Positions 23,392 to 31,750 of a stretch of 33,018 nt of DNA are shown here, piece after piece. Source of the DNA: Methanobacteriota archaeon. GTDB taxonomy: Archaea > JACRDV01. The translations under genes and the position numbers were made by a program. The notes under the pieces are model-generated. The model did no database searches, was not told the DNA's origin, and saw only the letters and a list, made by a program, of their open reading frames with translations. The stretch lies in the NCBI GenBank assembly GCA_024860865.1, contig JACRDV010000066.1:1-33018 (forward strand), in the 5' to 3' direction. Every line of letters begins with the position of its first letter. Position 1 is the stretch's first letter.

Positions 23392-24936
23392 TTATTCCCA
23401 CTCAATACAGCCAGGCGGTTTGTGAGTGACATCATAAACAACTCTTGTAACCTGTGGCACTTCATTAGTTATTCTCGTGGAAATATTCTCTAAAAGTTCG
23501 TAGGGAATTTTTGCAAAACTGGCAGTCATAGCTTCTTTGCTTTCAACAGCTCTAATAGCAATCGTATAACCATAAGCTCTAGCATCGCCTTTTACTCCAG
23601 TGCTCTTTGTATCTGTTAAAACGGCAAAATACTGCCATAGACTTTCTTTTATTTTGGTTTTTTCTATTTCTTCTGTTACAATTTTGTCTGCTTTCCTAAC
23701 AATATCGATTTTTTCTTGCGTCACTTCACCAATAATTCTTACAGCAAGAGCGGGACCAGGAAATGGTTGTCTCCAAACTATCTCTTTTGGTAATCCCAGT
23801 TTTTCTGCAACTTTTCTAACCTCATCTTTGTATAAATCTCTTAATGGCTCAACGATGGCTTTAAATTCGATTTTAGTTGGTAAACCTGCAACATTGTGGT
23901 GCGTCTTTATTTTGTCTGAATGCTTCCTGAAGCCGGATTCAATTCTATCTGGATATATTGTTCCTTGTAAAAGATATTCTGCTCCAACCTTTTTTGCAAC
24001 TTCTTCAAAAACTCTAATAAATTCTTCTCCAATGACTTTTCTCTTTTGTTCTGGGTCAATGACGCCTCGTAGTTTTTCTAGAAATCTTTTTTTTGCATCA
24101 ACTAGAATCAAATTCATGTCAAATTTTTCAAAAGTATTTTTAACAAATTCTGGTTCGTTCTCGCGCATAAATCCATGGTCAACAAAAACTGCTGTCAAAT
24201 TTTTTCCTACAGCTTTTGCAGCCAAAACTGCAGTGATGCTTGAATCGACGCCTCCACTTAGAGCTATAATGCACTTATGATCCTTAACAATTTGTTTCAC
24301 TTCATCAACGGCTTTATTTACAAAACTCTCCATTGTCCAATTCGGTTGGCATTTGCAAACATTAAAAATAAAGTTTTTCAGCATCAACATACCGTGTTCT
24401 GTATGGATAACTTCGGGATGCCATTGCAAACCATATACCGGCTTTTCTCTGTGCCTGAAACCAGCTATTGGACAATTTTCTGTATGTGCTAGAGTTTCAT
24501 ATTCGCTAGGAAGCTCGTAAACTGTATCACCGTGGCTCATCCAAACTTTCTCTTTCTTGCTTAACCCTTCTAGCACACCAACAGGTTTATCAATAGTTGC
24601 GTAGGTTATCCCATATTCTTTTTTTACTGCAGGTTCAACTTTTCCACTTAAAAAATGTGCGATTAGCTGGTGCCCATAGCATAAACCCAAAATAGGGATA
24701 TTTAAATCCAAGATTTTTGGATCACACTTAGGAGCATTTTTTTCATAAACACTTGATGGGCCGCCAGATAAAATCATTCCCTTAATGTTAAACTTTTTGG
24801 TTAAATCCTCAATTTCTTCTTGAGTTATATCACATGGAACTACTTCCGAATAGACACTATGCTCTCTAACTCTCCTGCCAATAAGATGGGCGTATTGCCC
24901 GCCAAAATCAAGGATTAAGATGGTGTCTGCCCTCAT
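23392..24936 (-). CDS. guaA: GMP synthase (glutamine-hydrolysing), single-chain
   Basis: 514 residues. It converts XMP to GMP with glutamine and ATP. The N-terminal class I amidotransferase has GLCYGHQL with Cys86 and the catalytic His173 and Glu175 in QWHPEVIH. The C-terminal ATP pyrophosphatase has the P-loop SGGVDSS at 227-233 and the family end VVYDVTHKPPGCIEWE. Many archaea encode these as two proteins (GuaAa, GuaAb); here they are fused as in bacteria. The ATG at 24936 follows a TATA-like AGTATTAAATG by about 25 nt, so the mRNA is probably leaderless. Confidence 0.96.
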   Translation of the reverse strand: MRADTILILDFGGQYAHLIGRRVREHSVYSEVVPCDITQEEIEDLTKKFNIKGMILSGGPSSVYEKNAPKCDPKILDLNIPILGLCYGHQLIAHFLSGKVEPAVKKEYGITYATIDKPVGVLEGLSKKEKVWMSHGDTVYELPSEYETLAHTENCPIAGFRHREKPVYGLQWHPEVIHTEHGMLMLKNFIFNVCKCQPNWTMESFVNKAVDEVKQIVKDHKCIIALSGGVDSSITAVLAAKAVGKNLTAVFVDHGFMRENEPEFVKNTFEKFDMNLILVDAKKRFLEKLRGVIDPEQKRKVIGEEFIRVFEEVAKKVGAEYLLQGTIYPDRIESGFRKHSDKIKTHHNVAGLPTKIEFKAIVEPLRDLYKDEVRKVAEKLGLPKEIVWRQPFPGPALAVRIIGEVTQEKIDIVRKADKIVTEEIEKTKIKESLWQYFAVLTDTKSTGVKGDARAYGYTIAIRAVESKEAMTASFAKIPYELLENISTRITNEVPQVTRVVYDVTHKPPGCIEWE

Positions 24937-25184
24937 AGCTACTACTTAATTACATTTAATACTTTAATTATTACTTTAACTGCTTATCTTTTTTAGCCTG
25001 ATTAAACGCGATTAGAAATTTTTTTGTCAATAAAAGATTAGAAATCCTAAACTAAAAGTAAACCATAATTTTTAGATACATATTAAACATTGGAATAGTA
25101 AAATAATGAATTCCAAAAAATTTTGTGCCGTAGTTTAGCTTTTAGTAGAAATACTTAAATATTTTGTATAACTATTTTAAAAGT

Positions 25185-25439
25185 ATGACAATTAAAAAAG
25201 TAGAACTTATAACTAAAATAGGATCTAAAGGACAGATAGTTTTAAAAAAGGAAATTAGAAAAGCTTTAGGTTTAAAACCTGGTTCTATGGTAAAAGAAAA
25301 ACTTTTTAAAGGAAAAATAATTGTTGAACCATTTGATCCTATAGAGAGAATAATGAAAATCGCAAGCAAATATCCTAAATTTGATTTTAAAAAAGCTTGG
25401 AGAGAAGTACAAGAAGAAAGGAGAAGAAATGAGAGATGA
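25185..25439 (+). CDS. vapB: AbrB-family antitoxin (VapB-like)
   Basis: 84 residues. The SpoVT/AbrB domain reads KIGSKGQIVLKKEIRKALGL, then KPGSMVKEKLFKGKIIVEP, followed by a charged toxin-binding tail (KKAWREVQEERRR). I chose the ATG at 25185 because a TATA-like ACTTAAATATT lies about 25 nt upstream, which predicts a leaderless mRNA. Extension to 25164 would run through the promoter. It overlaps the toxin gene by ATGA. Confidence 0.85.
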   Translation: MTIKKVELITKIGSKGQIVLKKEIRKALGLKPGSMVKEKLFKGKIIVEPFDPIERIMKIASKYPKFDFKKAWREVQEERRRNER

Positions 25440-25837
25440 AGTTTTGTGCGGATACTTGGTTTATCCTTAAACTTTTTAATGGCGACACTAAATCAACTGA
25501 ATTGTTAAAGGATGTGAAGTTTGGTAAAGATGAATTGATCATTCCTATAACAACAATCGCTGAATCATATAAAAAGTTTTTTGGACAAGGAGTGACTGAA
25601 ATAGATATAGAACATTTTTTAGATAGTTTACAAATTATTGAAAAAGTCCATCTGATTAATTTGGATAAAAGTTTTTGCAAGGAAGCGGCAAAGGTATCTC
25701 TATCTTTCGAAGTTCCAATTATGGATTCTTTTGTAGCTGCTACAGCAAGATTATCTAAATGTCATTTCGTTCTTTCTGATGATGAAGATTTAAAAAAATT
25801 GCATAGAAAAAAATATATAAAACTTAAATCTTGGTAA
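25436..25837 (+). CDS. vapC: PIN-domain ribonuclease toxin (VapC-like)
   Basis: 133 residues. The PIN active site is complete: Asp6 (FCADTWF), Glu43 (TTIAES), Asp97 (PIMDSFVAATA) and Asp115/116 (VLSDDEDL). Such toxins cut tRNA or rRNA and are held inactive by the VapB partner. The 4-nt overlap with the antitoxin is the standard coupled arrangement. This pair is intact, unlike the PIN and AbrB remnants at the left end of the window. Confidence 0.85.
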   Translation: MKFCADTWFILKLFNGDTKSTELLKDVKFGKDELIIPITTIAESYKKFFGQGVTEIDIEHFLDSLQIIEKVHLINLDKSFCKEAAKVSLSFEVPIMDSFVAATARLSKCHFVLSDDEDLKKLHRKKYIKLKSW

Positions 25838-26089
25838 ATGAGATTTTTGGTCTTTCTAGGCGAGATACTTATTTTGCTAAGGCCTTGGCTACATAAAGGG
25901 ATTTGCAAAAGGAATATTTCTCTATATCTGGCTTCCTTCCAATTATCAGGGAGCATTTCAAAACTACCAGCGGTTGAGCAGCTAGCAAGGGTAATAAAAA
26001 TTTTTAAACTGCTAACCACAACTTTTGTATTTAAGAGCGTTAATTTTAATTATTACTTTGACTGCGAGAAGTTACTAATTTTCATACCA
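25838..26089. other. Intergenic stretch without a supported gene
   Basis: Between vapC and the amt upstream block. Frames are open on both strands for 60-100 codons, but their residues are low-complexity, none has a convincing start, and the plus-strand one runs through the amt promoter. I see no structured RNA. Confidence 0.3.
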
Positions 26090-26147
26090 TTTTCATTTAT
26101 CTATATAGTTTTTTTATTTTTTTATATCTCACTATTTTTTTTAGAAT
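26090..26147 (+). repeat. Upstream block A, near-copy of 32764-32821
   Basis: It shares TTTTCAT, then with the same spacing the 20-mer ATCTATATAGTTTTTTTATT (26099-26118), then TATATCT-(C/T)-ACT-(A/G)-T-rich-GAAT, with one or two single-base indels. It contains the palindrome CTATATAG and ends just before the amt TATA box, so it is placed to act as an operator or upstream activator site. Confidence 0.6.
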
Positions 26148-26148
26148 A

Positions 26149-26160
26149 GCTATATAAAGT
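26149..26160 (+). promoter_or_regulatory. TATA-like promoter element of amt
   Basis: GCTATATAAAGT is centred about 28 nt before the amt ATG, predicting a start of transcription at or very near the start codon. Confidence 0.5.
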
Positions 26161-26182
26161 AATATTTTTCTTTTTAATCTCC

Positions 26183-27481
26183 ATGCTAAGAAAAAAATTC
26201 TTTACAACTATAATTGCGGTGGCAATTTCATTACTAATAGTGCCAAACATAGTTGCCGCTGAAGCCGTAGATACTGGAGATACAGCATGGGTTTTAACAG
26301 CATCAGCATTAGTTATGATAATGATACCAGGTGTCGGTTTATTCTACGGGGGCATGGTACGAAGAAAAAATGCAATTTCAACAATTATGTTTAGTTTTAC
26401 AATTCTCTGTCTCATTAGTGTTCAGTGGGTTCTCTATGGCTACAGTTTAGCTTTCGGACCCGATAAAGGAGGAATAATTGGAAGTCTTGAGTGGCTTGGG
26501 TTAAGAGGGGTTGATCAAGAGCCGAATCCAGATTATGCTGCGACCATACCTGCATTAGCCTTTATGATTTTCCAAGCAATGTTTGCTATAATAACACCTG
26601 CTTTAGTTACTGGTGCTTTTGTAGAGCGCATAAAATTTAGCGCATTTATCATCTTCACACTCCTTTGGGCAACGCTTGTGTATGATTTTATCGCCCACTG
26701 GGTCTGGGGAGTTGGTGGTTGGTTACGCAACCTAGGAGCTCTTGATTTTGCTGGTGGCACAGTTGTTCACATTAGCTCAGGTGTATCTGCCCTTGCGATA
26801 GCTCTAGCAATTGGCGCTCGCAAAGGATTTGGGAAAGAACCTATGGAACCCCACAATATACCTATGACTGTGCTTGGAGCAGTCTTGCTATGGTTTGGTT
26901 GGTTTGGCTTTAATGCGGGTAGCGCAGTAGCTTCTGGAGGCTTAGCATCGAGTGCCTTTGTAGTTACTAATACAGCCACAGCTGCAGCAGCTTTAACTTG
27001 GATGTTTCTAAGTTGGATGCGCAAAGTTCCGAGTGTTCTCGGTATTGCAAGCGGAGCAATAGCAGGGCTTGTTGCAATAACTCCAGCCTCTGGATTTGTA
27101 GGCCCTATGGCTGCAATTGTTATTGGCGTTGGAGCAGGCGCATTTTGCTACTATGCTATGCTCTTTAGAATGAAGAAACGAATAGATGAATCACTTGATG
27201 TTTGGGCTGTCCATGGAATAGGTGGTTCATGGGGAGCAATAGCCACAGGGATCTTCGCAAGTACAGCCGTTAATCCCGCAGGTGCAAATGGATTAATTTA
27301 TGGAAATCCTATGCAAGTGGCTACTCAAGCAACTGCTGTAGCAACAACTTGGATATATGCGTTTGCAGTTACATGGATTTTAGCAAAGATTGTGAATGCA
27401 ATTATTGGCTTAAGAGTCAGAGATGAGGAGGAAGAAGTAGGCCTAGATATCTCACAGCATGGAGAAAAGGCATATCCTTAG
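26183..27481 (+). CDS. amt: Ammonium transporter
   Basis: 432 residues. Trimeric membrane channel for ammonium uptake. A cleavable signal peptide (1 to about 26) precedes eleven helices. The Amt signature [13 protein letters not shown] is at 188-200. The pore twin histidines are His172 (AHWVWG) and His344 (WAVHGIGG). It ends in a short cytosolic tail ([20 protein letters not shown]) that in the family contacts GlnK. glnK follows within 10 nt, the classic amtB-glnK pair. Expression is probably nitrogen-controlled through the repeated upstream block. Confidence 0.95.
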   Translation: MLRKKFFTTIIAVAISLLIVPNIVAAEAVDTGDTAWVLTASALVMIMIPGVGLFYGGMVRRKNAISTIMFSFTILCLISVQWVLYGYSLAFGPDKGGIIGSLEWLGLRGVDQEPNPDYAATIPALAFMIFQAMFAIITPALVTGAFVERIKFSAFIIFTLLWATLVYDFIAHWVWGVGGWLRNLGALDFAGGTVVHISSGVSALAIALAIGARKGFGKEPMEPHNIPMTVLGAVLLWFGWFGFNAGSAVASGGLASSAFVVTNTATAAAALTWMFLSWMRKVPSVLGIASGAIAGLVAITPASGFVGPMAAIVIGVGAGAFCYYAMLFRMKKRIDESLDVWAVHGIGGSWGAIATGIFASTAVNPAGANGLIYGNPMQVATQATAVATTWIYAFAVTWILAKIVNAIIGLRVRDEEEEVGLDISQHGEKAYP

Positions 27482-27829
<348 letters not shown>

Positions 27830-27838
27830 TTAATTCTA

Positions 27839-27845
27839 TTTTTTT
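27839..27845 (+). terminator. Oligo-T terminator after glnK
   Basis: A run of seven T ten bases after the glnK stop, the usual archaeal termination signal. The same stretch flows into a TATA-like TTTTTATAC for the next transcription unit. Confidence 0.4.
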
Positions 27846-27861
27846 ATACTCATTTTGTAAA

Positions 27862-27942
27862 ATGGTACAAATGTACGAAGAAATCCTAGATGAGCTATAC
27901 CAAATAAAAGCACAAAAAAGCCAGGGAGCCATGTTAAGATGA
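27862..27942 (+). CDS. 26-residue leaderless small ORF coupled to the amidohydrolase
   Basis: MVQMYEEILDELYQIKAQKS and six more residues, then TGA overlapping the ATG of the next gene (ATGA). A TATA-like TTTTTATACT about 20-25 nt upstream places the start of transcription at its ATG. The peptide would form one amphipathic acidic helix. It may be a real small protein or a leader that delivers ribosomes to the amidohydrolase. No family is recognised. Confidence 0.45.
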   Translation: MVQMYEEILDELYQIKAQKSQGAMLR

Positions 27943-28670
27943 TAATTGATGCCCATAATCACGTAGGCGGACCAGATAAAGGAGATTATGCAAAGCAATC
28001 TGCGGAGGAGATAGTAACAGTTATGGATAGGTTAGGTATCGACAAAGCAGTGATTTTCCCATTCAACGAACTTGAACCAGGAATTTCTTTCTCACTAGCT
28101 AACGATCGTACTGCACAATCTGTCCAGAAATATCCGGATAGACTCATTGGGTTTGCTAGATTAGATCCAAATTACAAAGAGAGAGCAGTAGAAGAATTGG
28201 AACGCTCCATAAAGAAACTTGGATTAAAAGGACTAAAACTGCATCCAACTAGCCAAAATTTTTCTCTCGATGACCCTTACGTTTTAAAAATAATTGAAAA
28301 AACTGCTGAGCTAAAAATACCAGTAGTCTTCGATTCTGGAAAAACACTTTCTCTACCTGAATACATTGGGAAACTGGCTGAGCAGGTTCCAGATTCAACC
28401 ATTATCATGGCCCATATGCGCGGTCCAAATTATTTAGAAGTAGCAAAAAAATTTGACAATATTTTCCTAGGAACCACTGGGATGTTTGCTATAGATAAAC
28501 TCCAAAAAGCACTAAATACTCTAGGAGCAGAGAAGCTAATAGTAGGTTCAGACTCGCCTTATATAAAAATGGAGCAAGAGCTAAAAAAAATTGATCTAAT
28601 ACCAAACATTAAAGAGGAGGAAAAGGGCTTAATTTCAGGAGAAAACATGAGAAAAATATTAAAGATATAA
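27939..28670 (+). CDS. Amidohydrolase-2 family TIM-barrel metal hydrolase
   Basis: 243 residues. The metal-binding strand 1 motif is DAHNHVG (His6, His8); KGLKLHP (His102), IIMAHM (His159) and VGSDSPY (Asp205) are the later ligands and base. The usual histidine of the 'F-H-(T/S)-G' motif is Asp132 (VVFDSGKT), so metal binding or substrate may differ. It is small for the family. The substrate is unknown. It sits 35 nt before glnA. Amidohydrolase plus type I glutamine synthetase are fused in one protein in fungal FluG and plant nodulin/GS-like proteins, so a link to gamma-glutamyl or amine metabolism is a reasonable inference. Confidence 0.8.
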   Translation: MIIDAHNHVGGPDKGDYAKQSAEEIVTVMDRLGIDKAVIFPFNELEPGISFSLANDRTAQSVQKYPDRLIGFARLDPNYKERAVEELERSIKKLGLKGLKLHPTSQNFSLDDPYVLKIIEKTAELKIPVVFDSGKTLSLPEYIGKLAEQVPDSTIIMAHMRGPNYLEVAKKFDNIFLGTTGMFAIDKLQKALNTLGAEKLIVGSDSPYIKMEQELKKIDLIPNIKEEEKGLISGENMRKILKI

Positions 28671-28705
28671 TTTCTATTTTTGGGTTATTATTCGGAGGTA
28701 ATAAA

Positions 28706-30148
28706 ATGACTATAACTGCTGAAAAAATTATGGAAATAATTCAAAAGGAAAAAATTCGATGGATTGATTTACAATTTTTAGATGTTCCAGGATATCTACA
28801 ACACTTGACAATGCCATATCATGATCTTAGTGTTGAAAGTTTCAAGGAAGGTGTTGGTAAACTCGATGGCTCTTCGATCAAAGGGTTTAAAGCAATATAT
28901 GAGTCAGATATGCTGATGGTTCCAGACCCGACAACTTTTGCAATTATCCCCTGGACTCAACATAAAACAGCTAGAATGTTTGTTGATATTCGAGAAGCAT
29001 ATGGTGGGCCAAGATTCTCGAGAGACTCTAGACATATTGCACAACGAGCTGAAGAAGCAGTTAAAAAAGCTGGCTTTGATATTTCATATTGGGGCCCAGA
29101 ACTTGAATATTTTGTTTTTGATTCGGTCAAAATATTTCCAAGCTCCTTAGCTGCAAAAGATGCTTGGAGTGGAGTTGGTTATTCCATTGAATCTAAAGAG
29201 GCAATTTGGGCCCAAGGAGGGATAAATTTTCCAATTAGATTTAAAGAAGGGTACTATCCAGCTCCGCCTCAAGATACTTTACAAGACTACCGCTCAGAAG
29301 TTTCTTCAATTTTAGAAGACAATTTTGAAATTAAAACAGATGCCCACCACCATGAAGTTGCAACTGCGGGACAAGTAGAAATTGATATGGCCTATGCTCC
29401 ACTAACCCGCATGGCAGACAACGTTGTTACCTACAAATTCGTTGCAAAAAATGTTGCTTATATGAGGGGTATGATAGCAACTTTTATGCCAAAACCAATC
29501 TTTGGTGATAATGCCTCTGGTATGCATACTCACCAGAGTCTGTGGAAAGGGGGAAAGAATTCCTTTTACGATCCCGACGATGAGTATGCGGAAATTAGCC
29601 AAGTTTGTCGGTATTATATTGGAGGGCTAATGGAACACAGCAGAGCCTTAGCTGCGATAGTTGCTCCAACTACTAACTCGTATAAGCGATTAGTTCCAGG
29701 ATATGAAGCTCCTGTCTATATTGCTTGGTCAAAAAGAAATCGATCGGCCAATGTTAGGGTCCCTGTCTATCATAAAGGTACTGAATATGCAATGAAGACC
29801 AAACGCGTTGAATTTAGACCACCAGATACTGCGTGCAATCCATACTATGCCTTTGCGGCTATGCTTGCTGCTGGTCTTGACGGTATTAAAAATAAAATTG
29901 ACCCAGGTGATCCAATAGATGAGAATATCTATCATTTAACACCTAAGCAAAGAAGAGATCTCGGTGTAAAAGAACTACCAGGGTCACTTAAAGAGGCAAT
30001 TGAAGAACTGAGTGCCGATAGAGATTTCTTAGAACTAATTTTCTCAAGCGATGCCATAGACACTTGGGTCGATATGAAGGCAGAGGAATATACGCAAAAT
30101 TCTATAAGACCTACGCCATATGAATTCTATCAATACTTCGACATCTAA
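28706..30148 (+). CDS. glnA: Glutamine synthetase type I
   Basis: 480 residues, dodecameric enzyme making glutamine from glutamate, ammonium and ATP. The N-terminal domain has KLDGSSIKGF (52-61). Catalytic motifs are GPELEYFVFD, DAHHHEVATAGQVEID, then GDNASGMHTHQSLWK, VPGYEAPVYIAWSKRNRSA and VEFRPPDTACNPYYAFAAML. A strong ribosome binding site GGAGGT (28694-28699) is 6 nt upstream. It belongs with amt, glnK and the amidohydrolase in one nitrogen block. GlnK is the probable post-translational regulator; I see no uridylyl- or adenylyltransferase gene nearby. Confidence 0.95.
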   Translation: MTITAEKIMEIIQKEKIRWIDLQFLDVPGYLQHLTMPYHDLSVESFKEGVGKLDGSSIKGFKAIYESDMLMVPDPTTFAIIPWTQHKTARMFVDIREAYGGPRFSRDSRHIAQRAEEAVKKAGFDISYWGPELEYFVFDSVKIFPSSLAAKDAWSGVGYSIESKEAIWAQGGINFPIRFKEGYYPAPPQDTLQDYRSEVSSILEDNFEIKTDAHHHEVATAGQVEIDMAYAPLTRMADNVVTYKFVAKNVAYMRGMIATFMPKPIFGDNASGMHTHQSLWKGGKNSFYDPDDEYAEISQVCRYYIGGLMEHSRALAAIVAPTTNSYKRLVPGYEAPVYIAWSKRNRSANVRVPVYHKGTEYAMKTKRVEFRPPDTACNPYYAFAAMLAAGLDGIKNKIDPGDPIDENIYHLTPKQRRDLGVKELPGSLKEAIEELSADRDFLELIFSSDAIDTWVDMKAEEYTQNSIRPTPYEFYQYFDI

Positions 30149-30160
30149 GAGGTGAATAAA

Positions 30161-30472
30161 ATGGGTGTTTATCGCGTTACAAGCCCAGCGGCACAAGCTT
30201 ATGCAGCAAGAGAGAAGGTACTTGGAAGTGGAATTACCATTTTGGGATCAGCATCAGAGAAAATAGCTTCTCTTGACAAAATAACTCTAGAAAAGTGTGG
30301 TGATATTGCAGCTGAACTACTCCCTCATGCACCTGGTTATGCTGGAAAATTACTTCATGTCTCAGCAAGATTGTTCTGGGCTCTTGCTAGGGTAAAGGAA
30401 AAGGAAACTAAAGTCATTCCACTGGAGGAGTTAGAAAAGAAAATCGAAGAACTTAAAACATTACTTGGTTAA
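30161..30472 (+). CDS. Unrecognised 103-residue protein in the glnA operon
   Basis: Soluble and largely helical. It begins MGVYRVTSPAAQAYAAREKV, continues with a Gly/Ser/Ala-rich segment LGSGITILGSASEKIASL, a hydrophobic-helical HAPGYAGKLLHVSARLFWAL, and ends in a Lys/Glu coiled-coil-like tail IPLEELEKKIEELKTLL. No motif is known to me. The ATG at 30161 has GGTGA five bases upstream; the earlier in-frame GTG at 30152 lies within that site. Only 12 nt separate it from glnA and a T-rich terminator follows, so it is the last gene of the glnA transcript. A structural or regulatory partner of GlnA is plausible but unproven. Confidence 0.7.
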   Translation: MGVYRVTSPAAQAYAAREKVLGSGITILGSASEKIASLDKITLEKCGDIAAELLPHAPGYAGKLLHVSARLFWALARVKEKETKVIPLEELEKKIEELKTLLG

Positions 30473-30476
30473 TTCC

Positions 30477-30496
30477 TTTTTTATTCTAATTTTTTT
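30477..30496 (+). terminator. T-rich terminator of the glnA operon
   Basis: Two T runs (six at 30477-30482, seven at 30490-30496) within 25 nt of the last stop codon; typical archaeal termination signal. Confidence 0.45.
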
Positions 30497-30553
30497 GGGA
30501 AAAAATGTAGTTGTGATCATTTTTCTTAAGTTTATTAACTGATATGGTATTGA

Positions 30554-31645
30554 ATGTTCAGAGAAGTATTAAATTATATAAGACCCTATGATGCCGGAAT
30601 TTTTCCAGAAGACCTATACAAAAAATACGGCATCAGCGAAAAGAATGTGGTTAACTTAGGTTCTAATGAGAACCCATATCCTCCTCCAAAGAGCGTGATT
30701 AAAGAAATAGTAAAAGAATCCTCACATGTGAATAGATATCCAGATCCGTCATATCCAGAGTTAAAGCAAAAACTTTCAGAGTATACTGGTTTACCCATAG
30801 AAAATATTGCTGTTGGAAGTGGCGCTAGCGAAATTTTAGACAGCATTTGCAAGATTACTTTAAATCCATTTGATAAAGTTGTTATACCCATTCCTTCTTA
30901 TTCCATATACATTCTTATTTCAATGCTAAGAGATGCGAGTATTGAATATATAAAAACTGAGGACCAAAATTTTGAATTTAGAGCAGAGCAAGTAATCAAT
31001 TTTGGAAAAGATGTGAACCTAATCTTCTTAAACTCTCCTAATAATCCAACTGGAAAGAGTATTCCTAGAGAAGAAATCATTAAAATAATTGAGGGGACAA
31101 ATGCACTTGTTGTAGTGGATGAAGCTTATTATGAATTTTCTAGAAAAACTATTGCAGAGAAGGTTAATGAATATAACAATCTACTAGTTGTTCGATCCAT
31201 GTCAAAGTTTTTTAGCCTAGCTGGCCTGAGAATTGGATATGCTTTATCTAATCCTAAAATTATTGAAATGATAGAGAAAGTAAGACTTGCATTCACTATT
31301 AGCAATATAGCTGAAAAGGCGGCTATTAAAGCATTAGAAAAGCAAAATTGGTATTTAAAAATAAGGGAAAAAATAATAGCTGAACGAGACTTTGTTATGC
31401 GAGAAATTAGCAGGACAAAAGGTTTTACTGTTATTCCTTCAGATGCAAATTTTTTATTAATTAAGTTGCCTGCAAAAGTGAATATGTCTGCAATTATGGA
31501 AGAGCTAAATAAAAAAGGTATCATAGTGAGAGACGTGACTGAAGTCCCAGGTTTGAAAAATAATTATATAAGAATAACTATAGGAAAAAAACAAGAGAAT
31601 AGAGCAGTTATTTCTGCTCTAAGAGAACTCAGCTTGAAATGGTAG
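30554..31645 (+). CDS. hisC: Histidinol-phosphate aminotransferase
   Basis: 363 residues, a PLP-dependent fold type I transaminase in histidine biosynthesis. It has NLGSNENPYPPP (34-45), SPNNPTG (161-167), VVVDEAYYEF with PLP-binding Asp189, and RSMSKFFSLAGLRIGY with the Schiff-base Lys218 and Arg226. Related aminotransferases (aromatic or CobD-like) share this fold, but the N-terminal pattern and length fit HisC. No other his genes are in the window. A TATA-like CTTAAGTTTATTAAC at about 30526-30540 predicts a short or absent leader. Confidence 0.88.
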   Translation: MFREVLNYIRPYDAGIFPEDLYKKYGISEKNVVNLGSNENPYPPPKSVIKEIVKESSHVNRYPDPSYPELKQKLSEYTGLPIENIAVGSGASEILDSICKITLNPFDKVVIPIPSYSIYILISMLRDASIEYIKTEDQNFEFRAEQVINFGKDVNLIFLNSPNNPTGKSIPREEIIKIIEGTNALVVVDEAYYEFSRKTIAEKVNEYNNLLVVRSMSKFFSLAGLRIGYALSNPKIIEMIEKVRLAFTISNIAEKAAIKALEKQNWYLKIREKIIAERDFVMREISRTKGFTVIPSDANFLLIKLPAKVNMSAIMEELNKKGIIVRDVTEVPGLKNNYIRITIGKKQENRAVISALRELSLKW

Positions 31646-31750
31646 GGAAACATAAAACTTTGTAAATATGAATAAAGAAGATTTGCAAGCACTTGATCAG
31701 ATAGGCTCAAATCACAGGAGTAAAGCTGATCTGGCAACAAATGAGTTGCT

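Noticed and set aside
23600-24280. 226-codon open frame on the plus strand
   Set aside because: It lies wholly antisense to guaA, has Ser/Phe-rich shadow composition and no ribosome binding site.
25762-26019. Minus-strand 85-codon frame
   Set aside because: It overlaps the end of vapC and begins without a promoter or ribosome binding site; no family seen.
25838-26149. Open frame of 103 codons directly after vapC
   Set aside because: It runs through the amt upstream block and its T-rich tail translates to low-complexity Phe/Ile; no conserved motif or ribosome binding site.
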